A stretch of DNA of 24,752 nucleotides from Novosphingobium sp. (GTDB taxonomy: Bacteria; Pseudomonadota; Alphaproteobacteria; Sphingomonadales; Sphingomonadaceae): assembly GCA_028697875.1 (NCBI GenBank), contig JAQVEQ010000012.1, forward strand, positions 1-24,752, given 5' to 3'. The position numbers and the translations under genes were made by a program. Each line of letters begins with the position of its first letter. Position 1 is the stretch's first letter. Under the pieces are notes generated by a model that saw only the letters and a program-made list of their open reading frames with translations, had not been told where the DNA came from and ran no database searches. This document shows positions 1-7,357 of the stretch, piece by piece.

Positions 1-98
1 GGCAGGCCTGCCGGCAGCAGGCCGTCCCGTTCGAGAGCGTCGAGCGCATTGGCGACGTGGGCCGCGAAGGCGGCGTGAAGCGTAGTGATATCCGACAT
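1..98 (-). CDS. argS: Arginyl-tRNA synthetase, N-terminal fragment (runs off window)
   Basis: Only the first 32 codons are visible; the gene continues beyond base 1. The translation begins MSDITTLHAAFAAHVANALD and continues through ALERDGLLPAGL. This resembles the start of ArgS from sphingomonads and other alphaproteobacteria, where a short helical segment with an 'ALDAL..-G.LP-AGL' pattern opens the Add-1 tRNA-recognition domain. ArgS charges tRNA-Arg with arginine in the cytoplasm. No class I synthetase motif is inside the window, so the call rests on N-terminal similarity recalled from the family. The start is the ATG complementary to bases 96-98; no strong Shine-Dalgarno lies before it. 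The lipoprotein gene is 45 bases upstream on the same strand, so the two may be co-transcribed. Confidence 0.65.
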   Translation of the reverse strand, partial: MSDITTLHAAFAAHVANALDALERDGLLPAGL

Positions 99-143
99 GG
101 CCCGCGCGGATAGCGGGTTTATGCCCTCGGGGAAAGGTATCCC

Positions 144-794
144 TTAGCGGGTAACGTTATAGGCCAACTGGTCCTTGGTCAGCTGGAAGCCGACCAGCAG
201 TTCGAAACTGGCCTTGGCGACCGCCGCCTTCACATCGGGCTGAGTCAGCGGATCGACTGCCGCATCGGCTTCGCCCGACTTGCGCTTGCGCGTGATTCGC
301 CTGCGCATGTCCTCGGACAGCGTCGCTTCGGCGCGATTGATATAGGCGCCCGCCTGAGCCGTCGCCTGCGCGCGTTCCTGCCCCGGGGCGAACGTCAGCG
401 TGACAGTGCCGACCCGCTTGGAGACGATCGTGCTGCCGCCGCGCACGACAGTGGAGAAATAGGGCAAGGTCACCTGGGCCGGGCCCTGCGTGCCGTAACG
501 CCGGGCGACCACGTCGAAAGTGGCCACCGAATAGAGTTCCGCGCCCTTGTCGTCGCAAGCCGCGCGCACATTGGTGATCGCCGCCGTGAGGTTCATGGCG
601 CTGGTGGTCCGCTGGTCCGAGTTGAACAGGGTGACGTCGCCTGTGTAGTCGGGCACCCCGACGGCGGGACAAGCCGTCCGCAGGGCAGTGATGCCCACGC
701 CTTCCTGCACGACGATGTCGCCCTTCGACTTACAGCCGGCCAAGGCGGCAGTGGCGCACAGTGCAAGGGCAAGCAGGCGAAAGCGAGCGGTCAT
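144..794 (-). CDS. Putative lipoprotein of unknown function
   Basis: I do not recognise a named family. The 216-residue product starts with a signal peptide (basic MTARFR, then a leucine/alanine-rich core) ending in a lipobox LAGC, with the lipidated cysteine at residue 21. It is therefore expected to be an outer- or inner-membrane lipoprotein facing the periplasm. The mature part has three further cysteines (two near residues 42 and 80), alternating strand-like segments, and a basic helical stretch (MRRRITRKRKSG) about 50 residues from the C-terminus. The start is supported by a GAGGA ribosome binding site 6-7 bases before the ATG. It lies upstream of argS on the same strand and diverges from ispH across a 127-base gap that must hold both promoters. 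Function unknown. Confidence 0.8.
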   Translation of the reverse strand: MTARFRLLALALCATAALAGCKSKGDIVVQEGVGITALRTACPAVGVPDYTGDVTLFNSDQRTTSAMNLTAAITNVRAACDDKGAELYSVATFDVVARRYGTQGPAQVTLPYFSTVVRGGSTIVSKRVGTVTLTFAPGQERAQATAQAGAYINRAEATLSEDMRRRITRKRKSGEADAAVDPLTQPDVKAAVAKASFELLVGFQLTKDQLAYNVTR

Positions 795-921
795 TGTCGT
801 TCCTCGTCAAAAGCTCGGCAGCAGCCCTACGGCCTGTGCCGCGAAAGCGCAACGGGTCTGGCCCCCATGCGGTAAACTCATACCCTTCCACCGTCACATC
901 GCAGGCGCTAGAGGCATTTGC

Positions 922-1896
922 ATGAACGCACCCTTTCCTTCCAACGGCGCTACCGGCGAACGCCGGGCGCTGACCGCGCTGGTCGCCGCGCCACGCGGTT
1001 TCTGCGCCGGCGTGGACCGCGCGATCGAAATCGTGGAACGCGCGCTCGAGCGCTACGGCCCGCCGGTCTACGTCCGGCACGAAATCGTCCACAACCGCTT
1101 CGTCGTCGACGGGCTCAAGGCCAAAGGGGCGATCTTCGTCGAGGAACTGGACCAGGTCCCCGACGGGGTTCCGGTGGTTTTCAGCGCCCATGGCGTGCCC
1201 AAGTCGGTGCCCGCCGATGCCGAGACACGCGGGCTCGACTATCTCGACGCCACCTGTCCGCTGGTCAGCAAGGTCCACCGCCAGGCCGAACGGCAGGTCG
1301 AGGCCGGACGCCATATCGTCTTTGTCGGGCACCGGGGCCATCCCGAAGTGATCGGGACGTTCGGGCAAGTGCCGGACGGGGCGATGACACTGGTCGAAAC
1401 GCTGGACGACGTCGCCCGGCTCACCATCGCGGAAGACACGCCGCTGGCTTTCCTTACCCAGACCACCCTCTCGGTCGACGATACGGCGGCGATCATCGCC
1501 GCGCTGAAACAGCGGTATCCCGGCATTGTCGGCCCCAAGGCCGAGGACATCTGCTACGCCACGTCCAACCGCCAGGCCGCGGTCAAGGCAATTGCCCCGC
1601 AATGCGACCTGATGCTGGTGATCGGCGCGCCCAATTCCTCCAACTCGGTGCGGCTGGTCGAAGTCGCCGAACGTTGCGGCACGCCCGCCCGGCTGATCGG
1701 CCGCGCATCGGAAATCCAACCGGAATGGCTCGAAGGCGTGGAAACAGTCGGCATCACCGCTGGCGCTTCCGCTCCGGAAGTGCTGGTGCGGGAAGTCGTC
1801 GAACGGCTCGGCACCTGGCGCGCGGTGGACGAACGCACCCACGTCGCCGCCGAGGAACGCATGATCTTCAAGCTGCCGCGTCAGCTGACCGAATGA
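922..1896 (+). CDS. ispH: 4-hydroxy-3-methylbut-2-enyl diphosphate reductase
   Basis: IspH (LytB) catalyses the last step of the MEP isoprenoid pathway, reducing HMBPP to IPP and DMAPP with a [4Fe-4S] cluster in the cytoplasm. The 324-residue product carries the three conserved cluster cysteines: C28 in PRGFCAG, C112 in DATCPL and C211 in EDICYATSNRQ. Conserved substrate-binding histidines are visible in RHEIVHN and SAHGVP, along with the TQTTLS motif. Length matches the family. I chose the ATG at 922 because AGAGG lies 7 bases before it and the upstream in-frame extension is antisense to the lipoprotein gene. It is followed after 14 bases by thrB and then rnhA, an arrangement common in alphaproteobacteria, so the three probably form one operon. 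The promoter should lie in 795-921. Confidence 0.97.
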   Translation: MNAPFPSNGATGERRALTALVAAPRGFCAGVDRAIEIVERALERYGPPVYVRHEIVHNRFVVDGLKAKGAIFVEELDQVPDGVPVVFSAHGVPKSVPADAETRGLDYLDATCPLVSKVHRQAERQVEAGRHIVFVGHRGHPEVIGTFGQVPDGAMTLVETLDDVARLTIAEDTPLAFLTQTTLSVDDTAAIIAALKQRYPGIVGPKAEDICYATSNRQAAVKAIAPQCDLMLVIGAPNSSNSVRLVEVAERCGTPARLIGRASEIQPEWLEGVETVGITAGASAPEVLVREVVERLGTWRAVDERTHVAAEERMIFKLPRQLTE

Positions 1897-1910
1897 AAGA
1901 TACGACCTGA

Positions 1911-2894
1911 ATGGCGGTTTACACACATCTCGGCGCGGAAGATCTCGCCAGCCTGATCGGGGAATACGACGTCGGTGCGCTGGTGTCGGCCAAGGGCATT
2001 GCCGAAGGCGTGTCCAATTCCAACTGGCTGGTCGAAACCACCGGCAAGGACGGGACGGGCGCGCGCTTCATCCTGACCATGTACGAACGGCGGATCGACC
2101 TCGACGAGCTGCCGTTCTTCCTCGGCCTGCTCGATCATCTCGCGGCCAAGGGCTGCCCGGTGCCGCGCACGATCCACGACCGGCAGAACCAGGCCTCCCG
2201 CATGCTGGGCGAAAAGGCGGTCGCGCTGATCGAATTTCTGCCCGGCGTCTCGCTCGATCAGCCGGAACCCGCACAGGCGCGTTCGGTCGGCGCGGCCCTC
2301 GCCGGCATCCACCTGGCATCGGCGGATTTCGGCGGCACGCGCGCCAATGGCCTCGGCCCGAAAGGCTGGCACGAACTGGCGGACGATTGCGGCGATGCGG
2401 GCCTGGGCGAAATCGATCCGGCCCTGCCCGCGCTGGTGCGCGACGAACTGGCCTTCCTCGACGCCAGCTGGCCCGAAAACCTGCCCCATTCCGTCATCCA
2501 TGCCGACCTGTTCCCCGACAACGTCCTCATGCTGGGCGACGAGGTCGGCGGGCTGATCGACTTCTACTTCGCCTGCAACGACATAACGGCCTACGATCTT
2601 GCCGTGACGCACGCCGCGTGGTCCTTCGACGCGCAGGGCGCCTACCTCCCGGCCATCGCCGCGGCACTGATCGCAGGATACCATGCCGTCCGCCCGCTTT
2701 CCCCGGCGGAGCGCGCCGCCCTGCCGGTCCTGGCGCGGGGCGCGTGCATGCGCTTCCTGATGACGCGCGCCTACGACTGGCTGCACACCCCGGCCGACGC
2801 CATGGTCACGCGCAAGGACCCGATGGATTTCGCCCGGCGGCTCCGTTTCTATGCCGAACGGGGGCATGGGGCCTTCCCCTTCCCCGGCGATTGA
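1911..2894 (+). CDS. thrB: Homoserine kinase (ThrB type II, APH fold)
   Basis: The 327-residue protein belongs to the aminoglycoside phosphotransferase-like homoserine kinases found in many alphaproteobacteria, not the GHMP-type ThrB of E. coli. It phosphorylates L-homoserine with ATP in threonine biosynthesis. The kinase-like catalytic loop HADLFPDNVL (residues 197-206, with D199 and N204) and the metal-binding IDF (D217) are in the expected order. The N-terminal GVSNSNWLVET nucleotide-binding segment and a C-terminal RLRFYAERG-type ending also fit the family. It starts 14 bases after ispH stops and ends 14 bases before rnhA, so translation is probably coupled within an ispH-thrB-rnhA operon. 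A different small-molecule kinase of the APH fold is possible, but the gene order makes ThrB much the best call. Confidence 0.94.
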   Translation: MAVYTHLGAEDLASLIGEYDVGALVSAKGIAEGVSNSNWLVETTGKDGTGARFILTMYERRIDLDELPFFLGLLDHLAAKGCPVPRTIHDRQNQASRMLGEKAVALIEFLPGVSLDQPEPAQARSVGAALAGIHLASADFGGTRANGLGPKGWHELADDCGDAGLGEIDPALPALVRDELAFLDASWPENLPHSVIHADLFPDNVLMLGDEVGGLIDFYFACNDITAYDLAVTHAAWSFDAQGAYLPAIAAALIAGYHAVRPLSPAERAALPVLARGACMRFLMTRAYDWLHTPADAMVTRKDPMDFARRLRFYAERGHGAFPFPGD

Positions 2895-2908
2895 GGCAAG
2901 CGGGCCTT

Positions 2909-3355
2909 ATGAAACGCGTGGAAATCTTTACCGACGGAGCCTGCAAGGGCAATCCCGGCCCGGGCGGCTGGGGGGCGCTGTTGCGCATGGGCCGCCATGA
3001 GAAGGAACTGTCGGGTTCCGATCCGCATACGACCAACAACCGCATGGAACTGACTGCCGCCATCCGCGCCCTGGAAGCGCTGATCGAACCGTGCCAGGTC
3101 GTGCTGCACACCGACAGCAAGTACGTGATGGACGGGATCACCCGCTGGGTTCACGGCTGGAAGAGGAACGGCTGGAAGACGGCCAGCAAGAAGCCGGTGC
3201 AGAATGCCGAGTTGTGGCACGAACTGATCGAGGCTTCGGGCCGGCACAAGGTGGAATGGATCTGGGTCAAGGGACACGACGGCCACCCGGAGAACGAACG
3301 GGTGGACCGGCTGGCAAGCGACGCCGCCGTGGCGGCCGCGAACGGGGGCGGCTGA
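2909..3355 (+). CDS. rnhA: Ribonuclease HI
   Basis: RNase HI cleaves the RNA strand of RNA-DNA hybrids, removing R-loops and primers. The 148-residue product has the complete acidic active site: D9 in IFTDGACKGNPGPGGWG, E47 in NNRMELTA, D69 in HTDSKYV and D133 in ERVDRLA, plus the assisting H123 in VKGHDGH. The basic handle region around residues 81-96 (HGWKRNGWKTASKK) is present, as in E. coli RNase HI. The start at 2909 puts the conserved strand immediately after MKR; longer in-frame extensions overlap thrB. The stop codon sits in the loop of a perfect 10-bp hairpin listed separately. It is the last gene of the ispH-thrB-rnhA run and converges with the DUF1508 gene. Confidence 0.97.
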   Translation: MKRVEIFTDGACKGNPGPGGWGALLRMGRHEKELSGSDPHTTNNRMELTAAIRALEALIEPCQVVLHTDSKYVMDGITRWVHGWKRNGWKTASKKPVQNAELWHELIEASGRHKVEWIWVKGHDGHPENERVDRLASDAAVAAANGGG

Positions 3356-3365
3356 CCGCCCCCGT
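3342..3365 (+). terminator. GC-rich hairpin spanning the rnhA stop codon
   Basis: Ten bases at 3342-3351 (ACGGGGGCGG) pair perfectly with 3356-3365, leaving the loop CTGA that contains the rnhA stop codon. The hairpin sits between convergent genes, where a terminator is expected. However, no run of T follows on either strand, so it is not a classic intrinsic terminator. It may instead stabilise the 3' end or cause pausing. Confidence 0.4.
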
Positions 3366-3380
3366 CCGGCCCGGCCGATC

Positions 3381-3557
3381 TCAGCTGTTGTCTTCGACCG
3401 GAGCGTCGGGACCGTTCTTCTTGATCGAGTCGATGGCGTTCTGGGCGCTGGCCTTGGACGCATAGCCTTCGGTCGAGAACATGATTTCGGAATTGTACTT
3501 GAACCGGACGCGGAACTCGCCGGCCTTGTCCTTGTAGATTTCGAACTTGTGAGCCAT
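3381..3557 (-). CDS. DUF1508 (YegP-like) small protein
   Basis: This 58-residue protein begins MAHKFEIYKDKAGEFRVRF and ends KKNGPDAPVEDNS. It is a single copy of the DUF1508 repeat: an EIYKDKAGEFRVRFK strand pair, then NSEIMFSTEGYASKASAQNAIDSIK. E. coli YegP has two such repeats. The fold is small and alpha/beta, and the molecular role is not established. The ATG is at 3555-3557 and the stop TGA at 3381-3383. It lies 55 bases downstream of the FAD oxidoreductase gene on the same strand and converges with rnhA. The family assignment is firm; the function is unknown. Confidence 0.88.
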   Translation of the reverse strand: MAHKFEIYKDKAGEFRVRFKYNSEIMFSTEGYASKASAQNAIDSIKKNGPDAPVEDNS

Positions 3558-3612
3558 CCGCCCTACTCCCTTGGGTTGCAGATTCGACGCCCCAACCTAA
3601 CAATCCGGCGGA

Positions 3613-4719
3613 TTAAGGCCAGCTGAAGCGGGCTGGATCGTAAAGCGCGGCGTCCAGCGCCCCGGTCATGGCATCGGCCGGCAGGTCGAGCAGCAACTGG
3701 CTGGCGAAGCGGGCCGCCGCGGGCGCGGTCTGGATGCCGAAGCCCCCCTGCCCGGCGAACCAGAAGAACCCCGGCTCACGCGGGTCGTAGCCGTAAATGG
3801 GCAGCCGGTCGGGCGCGAAGCTGCGCAGACCGGCCCATTTATGCTCCAGCTGTTCAACCCGCCAGTCGACGGCGCCTTCGAAACGTTCGATCGCGAGAGC
3901 CAGGTCCAGCTCCTCCGGCGCGGCATCGCAGGGCTGGCTCGGCGTCTCGTCATGGGGGCTGAGCCACAGCCGTCCGTTCTCCGGCTTGAAATAGAAGCTT
4001 CCGCCGATGTCGAGCACTACGGGCAACTCGTCCGCCGGGGCCGGGACCACCCGGAGCTGGAGCATGGTCCGCCGGAGCGGCTGGATGCCGAGCGGGCGCA
4101 AGCCCGCCTTCCGCGCCACCTCGTCCGCCCAGGCCCCCGCCGCGTCGACCAGCACACCCGCGCGCAGCCCGCTGCCATCGGCAAGGGTCAGCTGCCAGCC
4201 GCCATGGACGCGCTCCGCCGCCGCCAAGGCGCTGCGACACCGGATCTGCGCCCCTGCGCCACGGGCCTGCGCGAGGTAATGCGCATGTACGGCACCCACG
4301 TCGATGTCCTTGCTGTCGGGCTCGTAAACGGCCTCGATCCATTCGCGGCGCAAGCCGGGAACGCGCGCTTCCATCATGGCGCGGTCCCATCGCTCCAGCC
4401 GGACGCCGGAACCGGCGAATTCCGCCTCGAACCGGTCGAGCGCGTCCAGTTGATCCGCCCGCCCGATATTGAGCCCGCCACGGTCCCGCAGGAAGCCGTG
4501 CGTTTCGAGCCATGGCCCCGAGGCCGTGGTCAACGGCTGGACCTGTGGCCCGCCATAGCTTTCCACCCAGAACGCCGCCGAACGCCCCGTGGCATGGTAG
4601 CCGGGGGTCTCCTCCGCCTCGAGCACCAGCACGCTGGCATGCGGAGCCAGCTCGGCGGCAAGGCTGGCCCCGGCCATACCCGCCCCGGCAATGACGATAT
4701 CCCAGGAAAAGTCGGTCAT
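3613..4719 (-). CDS. FAD-dependent oxidoreductase of the DAO family
   Basis: The 368-residue protein has an N-terminal Rossmann dinucleotide-binding motif GAGMAG (residues 12-17) followed by an acidic residue at the end of the second strand (VLEAEE), which binds the FAD ribose. The second FAD region GVLVDAAGAWADEVA and the C-terminal FFWFAGQGGFGIQTAP segment are typical of the DAO superfamily (D-amino acid, sarcosine and glycine oxidases, 2-hydroxyglutarate dehydrogenases). It therefore probably oxidises an amine or 2-hydroxy acid in the cytoplasm, but the substrate cannot be read from the sequence. Its ATG overlaps the TGA of the upstream alpha/beta hydrolase (ATGA, bases 4716-4719), so the two are translationally coupled. 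That suggests a shared process, which I cannot name. Confidence 0.9.
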   Translation of the reverse strand: MTDFSWDIVIAGAGMAGASLAAELAPHASVLVLEAEETPGYHATGRSAAFWVESYGGPQVQPLTTASGPWLETHGFLRDRGGLNIGRADQLDALDRFEAEFAGSGVRLERWDRAMMEARVPGLRREWIEAVYEPDSKDIDVGAVHAHYLAQARGAGAQIRCRSALAAAERVHGGWQLTLADGSGLRAGVLVDAAGAWADEVARKAGLRPLGIQPLRRTMLQLRVVPAPADELPVVLDIGGSFYFKPENGRLWLSPHDETPSQPCDAAPEELDLALAIERFEGAVDWRVEQLEHKWAGLRSFAPDRLPIYGYDPREPGFFWFAGQGGFGIQTAPAAARFASQLLLDLPADAMTGALDAALYDPARFSWP

Positions 4720-5687
4720 GCGGCCGCCTGCACTCCTGCCGCTATCCGGTCAAGAAACGCGTCGACCGCTTCCAGCGCCCGGTTCCTGACCGGGTCGGCC
4801 TCGCGCAGGATCTCGTGGCGCGCTTCCTTGCCGAAACGCACCGCCTTGCAATGGGGCAGGCGCGCGCAGGCCCGTTCGATCGCGCGCGGGCTGACCAGCC
4901 CGTCCGCCGACGTGGCCAGGACCAGCACCGGCGTCGTCACGTGTTCGAGCATGCCGGGCCGGTCGAGCAGGCGCATCGAGGCATAGGCACGCTCGATCCA
5001 GCCCCAGCTTCCCGGCCCCATCACGAGTTCGGGCCGATGCTCGCGCCACCACAGTTCGTCGGCATAGCGGCCGGCATCGTGCGTCAGCAGGTCGCTCCGG
5101 TCCGCCGGCGTTTCGCCGGGCTTCTCGCTCCACTTCCAGGCCGGACGGCGCGAATCGCCCAGGCGCGTCATCAGCCTGGCGATGCCGTGGAGCAGCGGAA
5201 CCGGGAGGAACCCGGTCGTAAAGCCGAGCATCGGCGCGGACAGGACGAGCCCGGCCGGATCGACCCGGCCTTGCGCGACCGCCCTCAGCACGAGATGGCC
5301 GCCCATCGAATGACCGGCGAGGACATGCGGCCCCGGCGTCTGGCCGCTCCACTCGCGCCAGAAGGCGGCCAGATCGTCGATCCAGCGGGAAAAATCCGGG
5401 ACATGCCCGGTAACCGGGTCGTTGCCGAGACGCCCCGATCCGGCCTGCCCGCGCCAGTCGAGCGCCGTGACCCGCCAGCCCCGTCCAGCCCAGTGATCCA
5501 GCGTTTCGAGATATTTCTCGTAGGCATCGCCGCGGCCCGGCAGGAACAGGATCGAACCGCGCGCCGCGCCCTGCGGCTGCCAGTCGATCCGGCGGATCGC
5601 CCAGCCATCGGCCGCCCGCCAGTACCCTTCGGCGGCGCGGGCCGGGATCGCCCTGCGGTCGAAACCCGCGGACTTCTCCTCGTCCAC
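4716..5687 (-). CDS. Alpha/beta hydrolase, lysophospholipase/S33-like
   Basis: This is a 323-residue alpha/beta-hydrolase fold enzyme of the serine aminopeptidase S33/lysophospholipase (PldB-like) type. The nucleophile elbow GHSMGG places Ser127. The probable acid is D262 (ATSADGLVSP) and the base H291 (KEARHEIL), completing the triad in the usual order. The oxyanion-loop region FLPGRGDAYEKY follows the first core strand. No signal peptide is evident, so the protein is probably cytoplasmic or peripherally membrane-bound. Substrate is not predictable beyond an ester, possibly a lysophospholipid or monoacylglycerol. It overlaps the downstream DAO-family gene by four bases, and it diverges from cpaA across an 89-base gap holding an imperfect dyad. 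The ATG at 5687 gives a normal family length. Confidence 0.9.
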   Translation of the reverse strand: MDEEKSAGFDRRAIPARAAEGYWRAADGWAIRRIDWQPQGAARGSILFLPGRGDAYEKYLETLDHWAGRGWRVTALDWRGQAGSGRLGNDPVTGHVPDFSRWIDDLAAFWREWSGQTPGPHVLAGHSMGGHLVLRAVAQGRVDPAGLVLSAPMLGFTTGFLPVPLLHGIARLMTRLGDSRRPAWKWSEKPGETPADRSDLLTHDAGRYADELWWREHRPELVMGPGSWGWIERAYASMRLLDRPGMLEHVTTPVLVLATSADGLVSPRAIERACARLPHCKAVRFGKEARHEILREADPVRNRALEAVDAFLDRIAAGVQAAA

Positions 5688-5710
5688 GTGACTAATATCA
5701 GCCTCCTGCC

Positions 5711-5747
5711 CGTGGTTACTTTTTGGTAAGTCATAGCCGTTACCACG
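5711..5747. promoter_or_regulatory. Imperfect inverted repeat in the hydrolase-cpaA divergent gap
   Basis: The arms CGTGGTTAC (5711-5719) and GTTACCACG (5739-5747) match as an inverted repeat at 8 of 9 positions across 19 bases. A shorter nested dyad GGTAA (5725-5729) and TTACC (5740-5744) lies within it. The position between two divergent genes suits an operator, but no protein can be assigned. Confidence 0.3.
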
Positions 5748-5776
5748 TCCCCTGGGATCAAGCCGGGGGGCTTTTG

Positions 5777-6271
5777 ATGCAAGACGGGTTTTTCCACGAC
5801 TTTCTGCTGGTCGCCTTGGCGATCCTGCTGCTTGTCGCGGCTTTCACGGACATTCGCCGCCGCCAGATCGACAACTGGCTGAACCTGGCCGTTGTCGCCG
5901 GCGCGCCGCTATTCTGGTGGGCCAGCGGCCTCAGCCTGTGGCCCGACATCGGCATCCAGCTGGGCATGGCGGCAGGCGTCTTCCTGGTGCTTGCGGCCCT
6001 GTTCGCGTTCGGAGCCATGGGCGGCGGCGACGTCAAGCTGCTGTCGGCGCTGGCCCTGTGGCTGGAGCCGGGCATGTTCCTGCGCATGCTGGTCGTGATG
6101 GCCATTGTCGGCGGCATTCTGACCATCGTCATGGGCGCCTGGCACGTGATGCGCCGCCAGCGCGACAAACTCGCAATTCCCTACGGAGTGGCCATCGCCG
6201 CTGCCGGGATCTGGATCCTCGGCATCCAGTATCTCTCCGACACCCCCGCAAGCGCGAGCTTGGCGGGGTGA
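5777..6271 (+). CDS. cpaA: Prepilin peptidase of the Tad/Flp pilus (CpaA/TadV type)
   Basis: CpaA/TadV is an inner-membrane aspartic peptidase (type IV prepilin peptidase, A24 family) that cleaves the leader of Flp pilin precursors. The 164-residue protein lacks the N-methyltransferase domain of larger PilD enzymes, as expected for the Tad type. The two catalytic aspartates are D25 in AFTDIRRRQIDNW and D85 in the GGGDVK motif. About four to six hydrophobic membrane segments can be read. I chose the ATG at 5777, preceded by a G-rich ribosome binding site, rather than the non-ATG start 54 bases upstream, because MQDGFF leads directly into the first membrane helix. It begins a plus-strand pilus cluster; 83 bases separate it from cpaB. 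No pilin gene lies next to it in this window. Confidence 0.93.
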   Translation: MQDGFFHDFLLVALAILLLVAAFTDIRRRQIDNWLNLAVVAGAPLFWWASGLSLWPDIGIQLGMAAGVFLVLAALFAFGAMGGGDVKLLSALALWLEPGMFLRMLVVMAIVGGILTIVMGAWHVMRRQRDKLAIPYGVAIAAAGIWILGIQYLSDTPASASLAG

Positions 6272-6277
6272 ACCCGA

Positions 6278-6300
6278 TTTTAACCATTACCGCAGTAATG
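6278..6300 (+). promoter_or_regulatory. Candidate CtrA half-site and small inverted repeat upstream of cpaB
   Basis: Bases 6280-6287 read TTAACCAT, a motif described for CtrA half-sites in alphaproteobacteria. It overlaps a perfect inverted repeat CATTAC-CGCA-GTAATG (6285-6300). The site lies in the 83-base cpaA-cpaB gap, about 55 bases before the cpaB ATG, where a second promoter or an operator could sit. CtrA control of pilus genes is known in Caulobacter; its action here is inferred from this motif alone. Confidence 0.3.
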
Positions 6301-6354
6301 CGGGACAATTCCGGCCCGGCACGCCCCGGGCACAATGAGGGGGCTTAAAGCGCC

Positions 6355-7356
6355 ATGGATAGGAAAAAGCTGGTTCTGCTGCTGGGTGCGCTGGTCATCG
6401 CGATCGGTACGGCCCTCGCTGCCCGGAGCATGTTCACCGGAGCTTCCGCGCCACAGGCCAATGCCGTGGTGCAGGCGCCGAAAGGACCCAAGGTGCTGGT
6501 CGCCCAGCATGCGCTGCCGGTAGGAACGATCATCACCGCCGACGCGATCGGTTTCCAGCAATGGCCGAGCGAAATGGTCGACAACGCCTATTTCATCGAT
6601 GGCGAAACCGACATGAACAAGCTGCTCGGTACAGTGGTCCGCCATTCGATCACGGCTGGCGAGCCGGTTACCCAGGGCGCATTGGTCAGCCCCGGCGACC
6701 GCGGCTTCCTTGCCGCGGCACTTAGCCCGGGCATGCGTGCCGTGACCGTGCCGGTTTCCGCCAAGACCGGCGTCGCCGGCTTCGTTTTCCCGGGTGACAA
6801 GGTCGATCTGGTCCTGACCCAGACGGTCAAGGGCGACGATGGCGGCTCGCTGCGTGCAGCCGAAACCATTCTCGGCAATATTCGCGTCCTGGCCACCGAC
6901 CAGTCGACTGACAGCGAAGTGGTCGACGGCAAGACCGTGGTCCACGCCTTCCGCACCGTGACTCTGGAAGTGACGCCGAAGATCGCCGAAAAGATCGCCG
7001 TCGCACAGACGATCGGCACGCTCAGCCTGTCGCTGCGCTCGCTCGCCGACAACCAGGGCGAACTCGAACGCGCCATTGCCAACGGTTCTGTCGACGTGCC
7101 CAACGGCGTGAGCAAGACCGAGGAAGAACGGATCCTGCGCACGGCCATGAACCGCCCGCAAGACAAGAGCTCCAGCTTCGTCACCGGCGGGGACGTTTCC
7201 CGCTTCCAGCGCCGCACCATGCCGTCGACCGGCGGCAAGGGGGCATCCATGCCCTCCGCCGGCGGCGCACCTGCGGCGGCCTATCTCCAGACCGGCCCGG
7301 TGGTTCGCATCTCGCGCGGCAAGGAAGTCGAAGCCGTCCCGGTCGGGAGGAAGTGA
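6355..7356 (+). CDS. cpaB: Tad pilus assembly protein CpaB/RcpC
   Basis: CpaB (RcpC) is a periplasmic, inner-membrane-anchored component of the Tad pilus machine thought to work with the secretin. The 333-residue product has an N-terminal membrane anchor (LVLLLGALVIAIGTALAARS, residues 6-25). An SAF domain follows at about residues 45-110 (KVLVAQHALPVGTIITADAI), then the RcpC-type segment around 125-230 (AVTVPVSAKTGVAGFVFPGD, VDLVLTQ, AFRTVTLEVTPKIAEKIAVAQ), both diagnostic. The C-terminal 80 residues are low complexity, rich in Gly, Ser, Pro and Ala, and probably disordered. The ATG at 6355 fixes a short basic N-terminus before the anchor. The stop is one base away from the cpaC start, so the two are tightly coupled. 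Confidence 0.94.
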   Translation: MDRKKLVLLLGALVIAIGTALAARSMFTGASAPQANAVVQAPKGPKVLVAQHALPVGTIITADAIGFQQWPSEMVDNAYFIDGETDMNKLLGTVVRHSITAGEPVTQGALVSPGDRGFLAAALSPGMRAVTVPVSAKTGVAGFVFPGDKVDLVLTQTVKGDDGGSLRAAETILGNIRVLATDQSTDSEVVDGKTVVHAFRTVTLEVTPKIAEKIAVAQTIGTLSLSLRSLADNQGELERAIANGSVDVPNGVSKTEEERILRTAMNRPQDKSSSFVTGGDVSRFQRRTMPSTGGKGASMPSAGGAPAAAYLQTGPVVRISRGKEVEAVPVGRK

Positions 7357-7357
7357 A

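Noticed and set aside
688..921. N-terminal extension of ispH (402-residue frame)
   Set aside because: The extra residues run antisense to the lipoprotein gene and its promoter region, and IspH proteins normally start close to the PRGFCAG motif.
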